From Cymbidium sinense (Eukaryota > Streptophyta > Magnoliopsida > Asparagales > Orchidaceae), in the NCBI GenBank assembly GCA_021442155.1, contig CM038221.1:47625648-47689647 (forward strand): DNA of 64,000 nucleotides, written 5' to 3'. Each line of letters starts with the position of its first letter. Position 1 is the stretch's first letter. This document shows positions 44,892 to 58,339 of this stretch, in pieces. Below the pieces are notes generated by a model, which did no database searches, was not told the DNA's origin, and was given only the letters and a program-made list of their open reading frames with translations. The position numbers and the translations under genes were made by a program.

Positions 44892-47800
44892 AATCTTAAT
44901 TGGCCATCTCATTGGCAAATGATACGACTAATCTAAATATTTAATGTAAAAAAATGTAAAATGATAATATTATATATACGTGTTAAATATTGAAGTTCAC
45001 CCCTTAATGATATCAATTGGGAATGCAATATATTTGTGCATGTAAATGAACAATAAAATGAGTTACCTATCCTTCGTGATTAGATTTGAAAAATGAGATA
45101 TATAGATGGTCTACTTTATATACATATTCATATGATGACATTTATGATTGATGTATTATATCCTAAGATATGCTATTAAAATTAATAAATAATTTTCTTA
45201 AACACCACTGAAATAATTTTGATAATATATTTAATTATCATGATTAAGTGATATGCATTTATTATTATTGTTTTATAGAGGATTTACATGCATATTATTT
45301 TCTGATTCTTGAATTATAATAATTTAGAAATAAATTCAGCCATTAAATTATTTAACTCATATTATAATTGACAAATTCATTTTAGGAAATCACCCATTAT
45401 ATTAAATAGACAAAAAAAGAGAATTCCCATAGACATTTTGTATATATATATATATATGTTTGGTCAAGAAAATTTTTAATGGATCCACCTATTTCTATCT
45501 TGGTTATTCCAAGTTTCTAAGTCAAGTCGTGTCAAGTGCATGATAAAGATAATACATAGAATTGTCAACCACATGTGTCATGACACAAACAAATGTGTTT
45601 TAAGCACTTAAAAAGCCATAAGTCACAACCAATTTGACATAGAAGCCATTCTTCATTTTGAAAGTAGTCTTATAATTATCATTTTACATTCTATTATTGT
45701 TAGACTAGCTTATGATCTCTAACCCTACCCGTGAAGTGATGAACTCAATGATAGATTATGTTCATGAAAACACATGGCAAGAAAGTTAGGCTATAATCTA
45801 AAGAATGAAGTTAACAACTTGTTACTAACTCAAATAAATTATAAATAAATTGATGCATGATGGAGGAATAAGAAAATACTTTCTAGCAAATATGGAACCC
45901 TTATTAACATGCAAATAAGTGTGAACTAGCAACTTGGATGGACCTTGTGAACTATAAAATGAATACAACTTGAATTATAACTAATTCTTACAATAAATAA
46001 GAAGCAGAAAACACATATATATGATGATTTAAAAATAATGCAAAAACAAAGTGTCAAGAACACTCAATTCAATCCTCAACTTACTCAAGACAAATCAACT
46101 TCAACTTTTTGACTCCACAAGCCTCCAAAAATTTGAGATTTTATCTTATGATTTGAAAATCAAGTAAAGTTTGCTTAAGGCTTAAGAAAAAATTATTATG
46201 CTCATTTAAGAAAACATCCAGTGTTTGCTTATTATTCATTATCCCAAATGGCAAATCCTATAATTAATCATCCAATTTCATAATATGCAGCTCAAGTCAT
46301 AAGCAATTATGCAGCTCAAAGAACCAAGACAAAATCCTATATTCGCACATAACTTAATCAAACATGATATTGCACACTCCAATTTTTAAGTTGACCAAAT
46401 ATTATACAAAGCTCCAAAAATTAAATTTGTTGAATAACCTACTTTCAATGAGCTCTACCCACTATAGAACTTTCAGCTCAAAATTCTTCAATTTCAAAAT
46501 TCTATCAAATTGCCATAGATATTGAAAATATTTTAAAATTTTAAGAGAATTCATCTCATCAAACTCTTTCAAACCAAGAAGAACGTGAAGTAATGATTTA
46601 TTATTGTTTAATCTACCTCCTAACAGAAATTCAACCCTAGCAAAGATTAATTTGTTTAAGTGATGTTCTTTATAGCCCAAAGTCTTAGGAGATGAATGAC
46701 TAATAGCAGAAGTAAAATTTATGATGGAGAATGGGATTGAGTTATTTTTCTAACCAAAAGGATCATTAAAATGCCTTCTTTAAAGAATGAACCATTCACC
46801 TCATTATCCCCTGACAGATATCAAGATGCACTCCAAATTGAAATTTAACGATAATGGTAAAGGGTTTTTAATAATGTCACGTTGGATCATAAGCTCATCA
46901 AATCAATTAACGTCATCAATGAATGGTTTGTTATATCTTATCTCAAGATCTAATAAATGGTTGGCTAGATCTTTGAAGCCTTCACTCTAAGTTGACCTAA
47001 TTGGTCTTGCATGACCAATAAGTTTCATACATACAAATATGTGCTAACATTACTTAGATATGAATATCAAATAACAAAAAAAATATTGATCCATATTTAT
47101 GAACAATCCAAATAGACAACTACTGCAAGTAGACCAATCAACCTTAAATTTTTTTTTGATATCGATTAATCATTCAATGCACCTTATGGTAGTACATGTC
47201 ACACCCAGAGTTTGGAAGGCTTATAGACTATATAGCTTGTGAAGAAAGAGCAGTGAGGGGATTGCATTTTTTTCTTTTTTATGCTAACTACTAATTGCAT
47301 TAATTTTGCAATTTCTTTCTTCTTCCCATTGCTTTCTCATGTGATTTAAAAGCGACTCTAGGAATCCTTCCCATCTCCCTCCCCACACTCATACTTTCCT
47401 GTGCAAAACCAAACTCACCTTGTTTTCCCCTTAGATGAGTAGCCAACCTTCCTCCTTACTCGCTTTTCCTCATAGCCACTGAGTTGTCATATTTTTCTCT
47501 TCTCTCTATTTTTCTTTGTTTCTTCCTTTTAGTTGAATCACCTCATAATTTTAAGTCATCATTAAGAAGAAACATCTTTGCTAACCTTTGAACTAAATTA
47601 AAGCATGGCCATTTATTGATTGATTTATGATTAAGATATTTTTGGATTTAAAGATGCTTTTAATTTGATTTTTAGTGGACGATTTTATGTTGAATGTTAT
47701 CTCTCGTATTAATATCATAATTTACATTTGTCAACTTTGATCTTGCTTATGTATTATAGATTTCAACGATAACCTTTAATGTGGTTATTTAAGATTGTAA

Positions 47801-48193
47801 ATTTGAGTTAGATAAATTAGTCATTAGATAATCAACTTATCATTAAGATAAGTATGGCGATTATGTTTTAAATCTTAATTTGTGTCTCATATTTGTAGGA
47901 TCATTTAGTTGTACTTCTTTTGGCATCGTGGGTGGAACCTAAATCAATTTGCACATAATAATGTCAATGAAAAATTGATAATAATAAAAAATTTTAAATA
48001 ATAGTTATTTTATTAATAGAGCACATTAGCCCAAATTAAATAATAATAATAATAATACTAATAATATCTAATAATATAATGGAATAACATTCAATACAAA
48101 AACTAAAAGACTAAAAAAAAATTACAATGAATGAGTTTGATGAATCAATTGATTAAATAATCACTATTTATTAAAGCATAAATAGCAATACAC

Positions 48194-48208
48194 TAGGACA
48201 TACAATAT
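48194..48208. repeat. Target-site duplication of the LINE, left copy
   Basis: TAGGACATACAATAT, repeated exactly at 51287-51301. Confidence 0.95.
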
Positions 48209-51200
48209 ACAACAACAACAAGCCTTTATCCCACTAAGTGGGATTGGCTACATGAATCCTTTGTCTCTATTGTATCCTATTATGTGTAAAATTCTCATTT
48301 AATTCAAGTATACTAAGCTCATTTTCTATACATATTAACCATGTCTTTTTAAGTCTACCTTTACCTTTCTTAACATAAGAAAAATCTAATGCATCTACTC
48401 TCATAACCGGGTCATTGGACGGTCGATGTTTATGTGGAAAAACCATCTAAGGTGACTCTCTCTAATATTATCTGCCACTGGAGCTACTCCAGCTTTTCCC
48501 TGAACATACTTATTTCACATTTTATCTCTAAGAGTAAACCACTCATCCACCTGAGCATCTTCATCTCTGCAACACTTAACTTAGTCCCATGCTTCTCTTT
48601 TATTGACCAACATTCCAAATCATTGTAGGTCTTCGCCATCTTATAAAATTTTCCTTAAGTTTAAGCGGTTTTTCTATCAGCCAAATGCATTCCACCACTT
48701 CAACCATCCAACTTGAATTCTACTAAAAACATCTCCATCTATTTCACCATAATTTTGAACAATAGAGTCTAAATATTTGAATCACTCACTCTTTTCAATG
48801 ACTTGTTGACTTAATGTGACAACACTACCACTCTAACTTCTACAACTAAAATTGTACTCCATATATTCAATTTTAGATCTACTTAAACGAAAACCATTAG
48901 ACTCTAAGGTTGACCTCCATAATTCAAGTTTCTCTTGGACTCCCTCTCTAGTCTTATCAACATGAAGAATGTCATCGACAAAGAGCATGCACCGAGGTAC
49001 ATCTTCCTATAAATGCTTAGTAAGAACATCCATAACTAAAGCAAAAAATATAAGGGCTTAAAGCTGGTCCTTGATGTAATCCAACTGAAATAAGAAATAT
49101 TTTGTCAATCCTTCTTGTGTTTGGACACAAGTTATAGCTTTAGTATACATATCGTTAATGACTTGAATATAGCCAATATTAATTTCTTTCTTTTCTAGAG
49201 CTCTCAAAGAACATCTCTTGAAACTTTGTCACAAGCTTTCTAAATCAATAAATATCATATGTAATCCTTTACTTTCTCATACTTCACCATCAAACCTCTT
49301 AAAAAATGTATAGCATCCATAGTTGATCTGCATGAAACCAAGCGATTGTAAAAAAATTTTGTATCATTAGCTATGCTCATTACTCTCTCCCATAATTTTA
49401 ATGTATGACACATTAACTTAATTCCTCTATAATTTACACTCTTGTGCATCACCTTTATTCTCAAATATAGGAACCAACAAACTCTTTCTCCACTCATCGA
49501 CATCTTTTAGTCTTTAAAATGTCATTAAAAAGATTTGTAAGCCAGAAATTTCTTGATCTCTAAACATTTCCACACTTCTATTGGAATATCATCAGTCCTA
49601 CTATTTTTTTTTCATTTTCTTTAAAGCTTCTAACTTTAGATTTACTAATCTGACGATAAAAATAAAATTCTTTATTTTTTATTTAGTATTAAGGTTCTAA
49701 AATCAATCATATTTTTTGATCCTTTATTGAAAAGTTTATCAAAATACCTCATCCACCTATTTTCAATATCCTTTTCTAAGAAAAGCACTTTATGATTTTC
49801 ATCCTTAATACACCTTACTTGAGCTAGATCTTTTTTTCTTCTATCTCTTTGGTTAGCACTAAAAGCTTTATTAGAATAAATGTGTTATATGATGTATTTT
49901 GATATATGAGGTCATCAATCATATTCAATATCCTTCTTTGATATCTAACCTATTGTATAAATCATAAAAGCTAAATTTTTTACATCATATATAACTTTCT
50001 TAGAATCTCTGCATGCCACTTTATATTTTTCCCAATTCTCTAAATTTTTACATCTAAACCAAGTTTTATAACAACACTACTTATTTTTTATCTTTTCTTG
50101 CACATTCTAACTCCACCACCAAATATTTTTATTAAAAGAAGCTTTTTCTTTTGATTCTCCAAGTATATTTTTAACAATTTGCTTAATTTCACTTGCTATT
50201 TTCTTCCACATAACATTAGCTTCTTTATAAACATCTCAAATTCTAAGCTTACTCTTAAAATATTTTTATTAGTGTTCTTTAATGCAATCTAATCATAGAT
50301 AATAATTTGATTTATTTTTCATCTTCTAATCTTTCATCTTCAAATCTAAGACTAATAATCGATGTTGGGTATTTAAACTTTCACTTGGAATGACCATTCT
50401 TCACAATCTAAAGCGATCTATTTTTCTTATCAAAAATAATTAATCTATGTTTTACTAGATCTATTTTTATAAGTAATAATATATCTTCTTTTCTTAAATA
50501 AAATATTAGCAACTACAAAATCATAGGATAAAGCAAAATCTAATATAGTCTCACATTCTTTATTAGTCACTCCAAATTCATAACCACCATAAATACTTTT
50601 AAAATCTTCTATCACTCTACCAACATGTCTATTTAAATCTCCTCCAATAAATGCTTTTTCTTCAAGAGTCGTCTTTTGTATTAATCTCTTTAATTCACGC
50701 TAAAAATTTTTTTTTGAGCCTACATCCAAACCTACTTGAGGAGCATAAACACTTACAATATTGATAATCTTAGTATCAACAATAATATTTAAAGCTATAA
50801 TTCTATCTTTGCATCTATTAATATTTATAATATTATCTTTCAAACTTTTATCTATAATCACACCTACGTCATTTCTAATTCGACTTCTACATGAATACCA
50901 AAGTTTAAAACGTAAACTATCAATCTCCTTGACTTTCTCCCCAACCCATTTGGTTTCTTGAACACATTAAATATTTATCTTCCTATGAACCATAATATCT
51001 ATTAATCCCATTAATTTGCTTGTAAGAGTACCTATATTCCAAGTTTCTAACCTAATTCTAGTTTCATGAACTAACTTCTTTTGCCACATCCATCCATAAT
51101 GTGGAACCCTTGCTTTAACTGCCAAGAGTCGATGTAGTGACCCTTGCACACATTTCACTATATTCACCATATGTCATAGGGGACACCCAAGCATTAACAC

Positions 51201-51286
51201 AATGTTTTAAAGGATTCATGTCATTATTATTTTGACAAGCTTTATTTGTCTGCCTATCATGACCCTCCACTTTTTTACATCGGACT
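48209..51286 (-). mobile_element. RTE-clade LINE, near full length, decayed
   Basis: A 3078-bp non-LTR retrotransposon on the minus strand, bounded by a perfect 15-bp target duplication. From its 5' end, 50970-51170 encodes RIRLETWNIGTLTSKLMGLI, the first motif of an apurinic-like endonuclease. Further endonuclease-like words lie near 50600-50900. RT words appear at 49255-49503: VNYRGIKLMCHTLKLWERVM, then R-S-T-M-D-A-I-H-F-L-R. The C-terminal region with W-S-Y and a conserved SNIICHW-like word (antisense) is near 48430-48500. The 3' end in plus orientation is ACAACAACAACAAGCC, the RTE-type simple-repeat tail. Many stops make it inactive. Related fragments lie at 23397 and 32625. Confidence 0.92.
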
Positions 51287-51301
51287 TAGGACATACAATA
51301 T
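51287..51301. repeat. Target-site duplication of the LINE, right copy
   Basis: TAGGACATACAATAT, identical to 48194-48208. Confidence 0.95.
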
Positions 51302-52028
51302 GAATAATAAAATATACAAATGGTCATAACTAGCTAAGTAAATTAGTATCAATGAGTTATTAAACTTACAACAATATCAAAATAAAAAAGTTTGTAATCA
51401 CACATTTTTATGCTATACTTATATAACGACTCATAAGCCATTTATTACTACCTAATAATATTCAAATATACGTATGTGTACATGTGTGTATGTGTGTATA
51501 GTCAGTTTTCTATGACTGACACCCTAAATGAGAAAAGGTATGTACCAATTTCATAAAAATTTAATGATTTTTCTAAAGACCAGTCAATTCAAATAATTAT
51601 AACAAAAGAGTTTAATGTTAATATAATTATTATTATACTAACAAGCTAGCACATTCCACACATCATCATCAAATGGTCAGAAAGAATATAATCATCAATA
51701 AGACTGATATTATTTATATTTCAAATTGTGAATTTACAATAATAAAATTTATTGCATTAGTATGAATGACATACAAAAAAATAAACATTCCAATTGCAAT
51801 GATAAATTAAATGGGTAGGAGTAAATGCAATAAGGAAGCAAGACAAAATTATATATATAATTCTCTATTCATAATGAAATGAATTATTGTTATTTTCTTA
51901 TTATAATCAAATTTTAATTACTATTGTTATTGTGAATTTTCTCTTGAGAGTATAAAACAAGTTTTCATATTTCTTTATCATGTCCCATATATCAATTGTA
52001 TACTACCTTTCAGAAGCAAGGTGTGACA

Positions 52029-52559
52029 TATAATTAGTCAAAATCTCATAAAAGCTCTTTATAGCAACAAAGATGTCATTTTTATGCAAAGGGTATATAA
52101 GGATAGCCAATAGACCAAGCAAAAAAAAAAAAATTCATCTCAAGGTTTACTTAGAAATGTCATCCACATGAAAAGCTCATTTCCTTATACCTCAGTGAGA
52201 GGGGAGGAGGAGGGTTCTTTTCACCATCCTTGGATGGGTCTTCTTAAACAAACTTGGGCTCTCATAAAAATTTATCATAAACTCCATTTTTAATGACATC
52301 TAATTAGTCTTGTTCACAAGGATAATATCCTCATGGTTGTTGACATTTGTTTGACCTTAATATAGAAGATAAGTAGAAATTAATTTTTGGGGCAACAATG
52401 CCCTAGTATTTTCAAATTTAGTATTAAATTTGATAAAATTAAAAAATATTCTCTAAAGATGAGTTCTAGAGGGCATTGAGCTAATAAAAATCAACTATTT
52501 ATATATAAGATTTGAGGATATAAAATGAAAGTGTTGTTGACCTCCACATATGTGTCATA
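52029..52559. other. Spacer between the candidate LTR and the satellite
   Basis: AT-rich with an A-run at about 52121-52132 and GGGGAGGAGGAGGG near 52201. No feature supported. Confidence 0.5.
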
Positions 52560-53370
52560 AATCAAGACAAACCCACAAGTCAAATTCGACGAACTTCGGA
52601 AGCGACAGTGCACAAATCGGGGCTCAAAAGATACTCAATGTCACTGAAAATGGTCGAAATGACCTCCAATTGATGAACAGACTTCACCGTTGTGTTCAGA
52701 ACGTCGAAATTGGTCGAAATATAAATATTGCAAAATATAATAATCAATCGATTAAGCGTTTGAGCTATCAATGTGTCGACATGTATATCGAGGTCACGAG
52801 ACACCGACACAAGTCAAAAGACATATGTTCATGAAATTGATCATGTCATTGGCTTCGAAACGTTGAAATCTATCAAGTTAGACTATTCACACTCAATTCG
52901 GACAAGTCTGTGCAAATGTCGAATGATTTGAAGTGGTATTATGCAAATCGAGGCTGAAACGTACCGGACGCGTCGAAATCAACTCAAATGACCTCCGATC
53001 GACAAACGGTCTTCTCCATCGCATTCAGAACATCAAAATTGATCAGGATATGAATATTGTATGACATGATGAGCAATAGATCAAGCGCTCGAGTCATCAA
53101 CGCATCTGCACATATATCAAGATCAGGAGGTGCTGACAAGAATCAAACAACTTCCGTTCATGAAATTGATTGTGTCATTGGCTTCGAAATGCCGAAATCT
53201 ATCAAATGAGACCATTCTCACTCGATTCGGATGAGTATGTGTGAAAATTAAGCGATCGAAAGAGACAACGTGCATTTTGAGCTGAAGTGAACCCAATTTG
53301 ACGTCGACTTGAACCAAACCTCCGATCAGCAAGAGCGTCGTTGGGTTGAGCATCGAATTACCCTAAATTG
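52560..53370. repeat. Satellite-like tandem repeat, ~330-bp unit, about 2.4 copies
   Basis: The order of words AAATCG-GGCT, TGACCTCC, TTCAGAAC, TCAA-CG, GTCATTGGCTTCGAAA, TCTATCAA recurs with period 329-331: AAATCG at 52614, 52945 and a degenerate form at 53274; GTCATTGGCTTCGAAA at about 52845 and 53174. A third partial unit ends at the CTCCGATCAGCAAG segment near 53320. Units are more GC- and CpG-rich than their surroundings and about 75-80 percent alike by eye. No coding potential. Confidence 0.8.
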
Positions 53371-53548
53371 ATATATATATTTACTATGTGCATTTACGGG
53401 TGCGAAATCTACGTTCAAATCATTTAGTCAATTTAAAATTAATTTTAAAAATTCTTAAATTACCCCCCCACTCAGCATCCATTACTCCCTATTTTCAGTT
53501 TATCTAATTTTTAAAAAAAAACTGAAAAAATCACTACCCTCATTCTCT

Positions 53549-56500
53549 AGAGTGCATAATTGATTTAAAGAAAATCGTTTAAAATCGAACCAAATTTTTA
53601 AATTGGATCGGTTTTTAAATTTTATTTTGGATTTTGGATTTAATTTTAGCTAAATTCGGTTTTTGGATTATGGATTGGATACTATTCTGATTTCCAGAGG
53701 GCGGATCGTGGTATTGCTTATCTTCAATGGAGTAATGGATTATTTTGTTATGTTTGTTGGCTGATTTGTTCTGTGACTTTTATTATTTTTTATGTTGTTT
53801 TTAGTAATGGATTATTTTATTTTTTACATCTATGAAATTTGTGCATAATTCAGTTTATGAACTTTTGTCTTAGTGTTTTTGTTGTTTTTTATGTTGTTTA
53901 GGGCTAATGAGGATAGCAAAGAGATTGATTGTTTCAAAATTTATGCAAATATTTATCTCTTTTAGTTTTAAACTCTTTGTGAATGTCAAAGCATTAGAGT
54001 TGAAGCATTGATGTTGCCTCATGACGCATGAAATATTTGATCTTTTTTGATTATTTATTTATTGGAAAATGGCATAAGTTTTGAAGTACATGAATGGCGA
54101 ATGGGGTATAAAACAATTTCAAAATGCATGCAATAAAATATGAATCCATTTCATTCGAGTGACCACAATTCACACATATTTCAAAACAGTCAAGTTAGAA
54201 GGGGTGGTTGGCTGGTTGCTTCGAAATGCATGCAAGGATTCATCTTGGATTTCCTTCATACTTCCGTTTTGAAACTTTGAAGTAAAATAACATGGAAGTT
54301 AGATGTTTAGTTCTTCATTCATTTATGAGGATTCATCTATGCTTGTAAGCAAGCTCTCCCATCCTTTGTGGTTTAGTTCTTCATTCGTTCTACACAACCA
54401 AGTGTTCTTTCTCCGGTTGAAGGTAGATTGTATAAATTTCATTTGCATTTATTAACAATATATCAGTGACATTCTCATTTCTCATTGTGTATGAGTGTCA
54501 AACTTAATCCAAATTCTCTTCCACATTGAACTTGGATCATATTTTCATCCATAATCTCTTGAAACTATGATTATTGTATTTGAGTCAAATTCTTTTGCTC
54601 ATTTTGAACATAATGCGATCCAAATATCTATTGAAACTTGTTAATTATGATAATCGGTGGAAGATTCATTTAAATGTTTAGTTCTTGCAACTCACATTTC
54701 ACATTTGTGCTAAGACTTTATATTTCATTGGAGAATTTATTTGGATTGCATTTATGTTTGAAGGCTAGCCTAGGATAATTAGTAGAAATAATATGGAGTG
54801 CAAAGAATATTTATATGGTGTTTATATTGCTACAATGGACGATCCGAAGTTACTATCGTAGTTTTGTTTTTGGTACAGTGGTTTTGTTTTGATCATCCTC
54901 TGGCAGATACAAACTTCATCATACACTCATACAAATTGAGTATGAAAAACTCATATCATATACATCAGTACATGCTATACTGAAATGATACATTTTGATT
55001 TTTTCTTTTCCTGGTTTACTTTTTTATTGTTGCTTGGTAATTAGTAAGTAGTAGTTGTTGCCTGCTGTTGTTGGTTGTCGGGTGGCAGTTAATGGTTAGC
55101 TTTGATTTTTCTATTTCCTCTTTACCAAAAATAGTACAAGCCTGCTGTTGTTGCTATTTACCCTAAACTTAATGGCCTCTTTAGGATTTTCTTAGCTTTG
55201 GTTTTTTTCAATTCTGTTTAGTTGTTTTCCTTTTCCTGTTTTCGGCTGGTTGTGGTTCTCTCAGTCTCTTGCTTGGTGACTTGGGATTGGATGTTATCTT
55301 GCCTTGGATGCTTGATGCTTCTACATTGGCTATTGGTATTGAATCCCTCTTATAGTCTTACTTATTTTGCTGTCCTATTGGATGTTTCGGTGTTTCCTGA
55401 TATTTGCTTCTTGCCATCTTGGTTGGTGGTGCTGAATGTGGTGTTTTTCCTGCTGCATTGGTGGTGGCTTTGAGCCTTTGATGGTTATTTCTGGATGCCC
55501 TCTTGGTTCGGCTTTCTTGTTTCCTCTCTCTATTGGGCGTTGGCTGTTGGGTGTTGGTTGTTGGGTGTTGGTTGTTTCCCTTTTGATAAATGAACCTGTT
55601 TAGTGTTTATAAAAGATGATGTCTTTGATGTTATTTGAAATCGTGAGCATGGATTGCTCTGCTTTCGACTTATCACTTATCCATTGACAATTCCATTTTG
55701 TTATCTGAAATCGAATGTGAATAGAGTAATGAATTATTTTGTAATTTGTAATGCTGTTGGAGTTGTTTAATGTTTACTAATCCGAAGGCAGGTTTTGTCT
55801 CGTAACTCTCGTTTAGTGACTTGGAGTTGTTTACTATTCTGGAGGTAGGTTATGTAGTTTATGTTATGTTGGTATTACTTATTTTGTTTTGATGAGGTAA
55901 TATTTCTGAATTTTAATTGCTTCAAGATGTGTTATTTGACTTTGAAATGCACTGATTTGGAAATGTTTTGGCGATTTTGGCAATGATGGCTTTGATGTTA
56001 TATTTCATTTCTTCTTTTGTAGCATTGTATGTGATTGTAACCCTCCAATGAGTTTGGATGCTCACATATTCTATTGCTCTTAGTAATTTTTGACAGAGCT
56101 TTTATTTTCTTTTGAATTTTACTTTCATTTTAATCTCTCTTTTGTTTAATCTCATATTTAATCATAATAAAATATGTCACTCAATTGTCCAAAGAATATT
56201 TGTAGAGTTAAAGCAATCATAAACGTTTAATATTTCAAGCCATTAATCAACTATGAGCATTGAGCACACCACAGTAAAAAAAGTCCTTATATTTATGTAT
56301 TTATTATATTTGTTGCTTTTACATCTTTTAGATGATTAGATCTTTAAATCTTTTAATGTTATTGCTTATCGAGGTTCAATAACTACTTATATTTGTGTTT
56401 TGTAGATTATTATTTTAACTGAAAAAAAAATATGCAAAGGTTAAAACGTAACTCTTTCACCGAATGCGGGCAATCTTGATCATGCTTCCTTTTGTAAATG

Positions 56501-57152
56501 TGGAAGAGAATTAGAGAAATTGAAAATATTTATGAATGTTTTATGTTTATGAATGTTCATGATTGTTTATTGCTATATGTAATTATAATTCTTTTTAAAT
56601 GTGGAATGTTTATGAATGTTTGTAATATACTAATATTGCAATTGAAAATTTTCTTTTGTTAGCATATAAATTTTATTGGTTTAATGGCAAATGTGTTATC
56701 TATTAAAATGGTGTGAAAAGAAAACGATATTTGAAAAGCAGTTCTTTAAGAAATATATTTTATCACATTATAGGTATTGTGTGAGTTAATTAGTACTCTT
56801 TAAGTAATAAATTTAATATTTATTTTTATATTAAATACAAAGTGACAAAGTCTTTCAAATCAGAATTCAAAAAAATAAATTTTTTTCAAAAAATATGAGT
56901 ATATCTATTTCAAAAAATATAAATCATAAACGAATTCTGAAATATATCATTTTAATTAAATAACATTTTCTTTATTTTAATTATTTTCGATTTTTTAAAA
57001 ACCGAACCGAAAATCTAAACTTTTTTTGGATTGGATTGGTTCGAATTATATTAAATTTTATATGGATCGGATTTTCGGATTATGAATTTCCAACCGAAGA
57101 GATTAGCAAATTAAAAAACCTATCTATCTAATTCAATCGAATGCACACCCCT
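53549..57152. mobile_element. hAT-like DNA transposon, 3.6 kb, no transposase seen
   Basis: The right end reads CGAATGCACACCCCT, the inverted form of AGGGGTGTGCATTCG, a common plant hAT terminus. The left end is the decayed AGAGTGCATAATTGA. Flanks CATTCTCT (53541-53548) and AATTCTCT (57153-57160) agree at seven of eight positions, the size expected for hAT target duplications. Both subterminal regions contain repeated TTTTTGGATT and CCGAACCGAA words in opposite orientation. The interior (53700-56900) is T-rich and has no BED or hAT dimerisation motif I can find. Probably non-autonomous. Confidence 0.7.
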
Positions 57153-57550
57153 AATTCTCTCCCATTTCTGATAATTTCCCCGTTCTATAAATTCTCCTCA
57201 TTCTTTCTGGGCATGTCGAAGAGCAGTACTTATCGGATTGGACTTGGCTTGGATAAATTATAAGTTGTTCATGTTAAGCGAGTTCGGCGAGCTTTGCATG
57301 GATGTTCAAGCTTGGTTTGCTTAATTTTATCTATGTTCAAGCATGAATTGTACTTGGCTTGTTTGAAATAAATGAACAATTATATAATCAAGTTAATGAA
57401 TAAGCTTTAAATGAGTTTTAAAATTTTCTCTAATTTTTTGGTTGGATTACTTCCTTAAATCTCATATAATGAATCATGATCTAAGTTCTTCACAATATAA
57501 AATCTAGATTCTTAAAAATAAATAAATCATGAAAAATTCTATAAGGGGTA

Positions 57551-58330
57551 AGCTTGACTAAAACATACATAAAATCAAGAGTATTTAAAATTTTATGATG
57601 CATATAAATTTATAAAAGAAGATGACACACATCGATCATTTTAAAATATAAAGCTCTGATTATTGTTTAAAATAAATGTGACTTTAAAAAAACTAAAAGG
57701 CACGACCTTTTATAAAAAAAATAAAGGCGGTCTTTTATAAAAAAATAAGCACACAATCGACCTTTAAAAATATAAAAGTAGATAATTAAATTTATGTAAC
57801 ATCTTTATTGTTCTCCCAAATTACTGACATTTCTAAAAACAAGACACACTAACAAAAAAAATTAATAAATAACTTAATTTGAAGAAAAAAACTAAAAAAA
57901 AAAAAGAATGCATACTTGGATATAAAGCATTATATATGGAACAAACTATCAATCTCTCCAAATAGAAAAAATTTCATAAATTGAAAACATATTGCTATTT
58001 TTTCTCAAAAAAATGGTTAACATTGAAAACACCTATTCATAATGATTCAAAACATTCATTGTTCTATTCAAAACTTGACTAATACATAAAAAATCAAGAA
58101 CATTTAAAATTTTATGATGCATATAAATTTATAAAAGTTGACACAGTCGGTCATTTTAAAATATAAGCACTATCGATTATTATTTAAAATAAATGTGACT
58201 TTAAAAAAAAAAAAGAAACATCGGCCTTTTATAAAAAAAAGAAGGCACCTGATTTAAAAATATAAATCTAGATAATTAAATTTGTGTATACCTTGTGTTG
58301 CTCCCAAATTATAGCAATTTCTCTAAAACA
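57551..58330. repeat. Direct repeat of ~280 bp inside the hAT relic
   Basis: 57551-57850 and 58070-58330 share AAAATTTTATGATGCATATA, AAATAAATGTGACTTTAAAA and GATAATTAAATTT in order. Offset falls from 519 to about 488 because of indels. Confidence 0.85.
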
Positions 58331-58339
58331 AAAGTTGTC

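Larger units (their letters stand above)
44036..47196. other. AT-rich intergenic DNA
   Basis: Apart from two (AT)n tracts listed separately, I see no gene or element boundary. A short alternating TA tract lies at about 45440-45456. Confidence 0.5.
47197..52028 (+). mobile_element. Candidate solo LTR (~1.7 kb) split by a LINE
   Basis: TGTCACACCC at 47197 and GGTGTGACA ending at 52028 form the inverted terminal words typical of gypsy chromovirus LTRs. Removing the LINE and one target copy (48209-51301) leaves about 1.74 kb between them, a plausible LTR length. No coding sequence is present in that remainder. A target-site duplication is not clear (GTACA versus TATAA), so this stays tentative. 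Confidence 0.4.

Noticed and set aside
47197..52028. Intact chromovirus between the TGTCACACCC and GGTGTGACA ends
   Set aside because: The only coding content is the RTE LINE with its own target duplication; no gypsy gag or pol is inside.
55222..55473. 83-residue hydrophobic frame, possible membrane protein
   Set aside because: It comes from T/G-rich DNA inside a hAT-like element; the Leu/Val/Cys richness follows composition.
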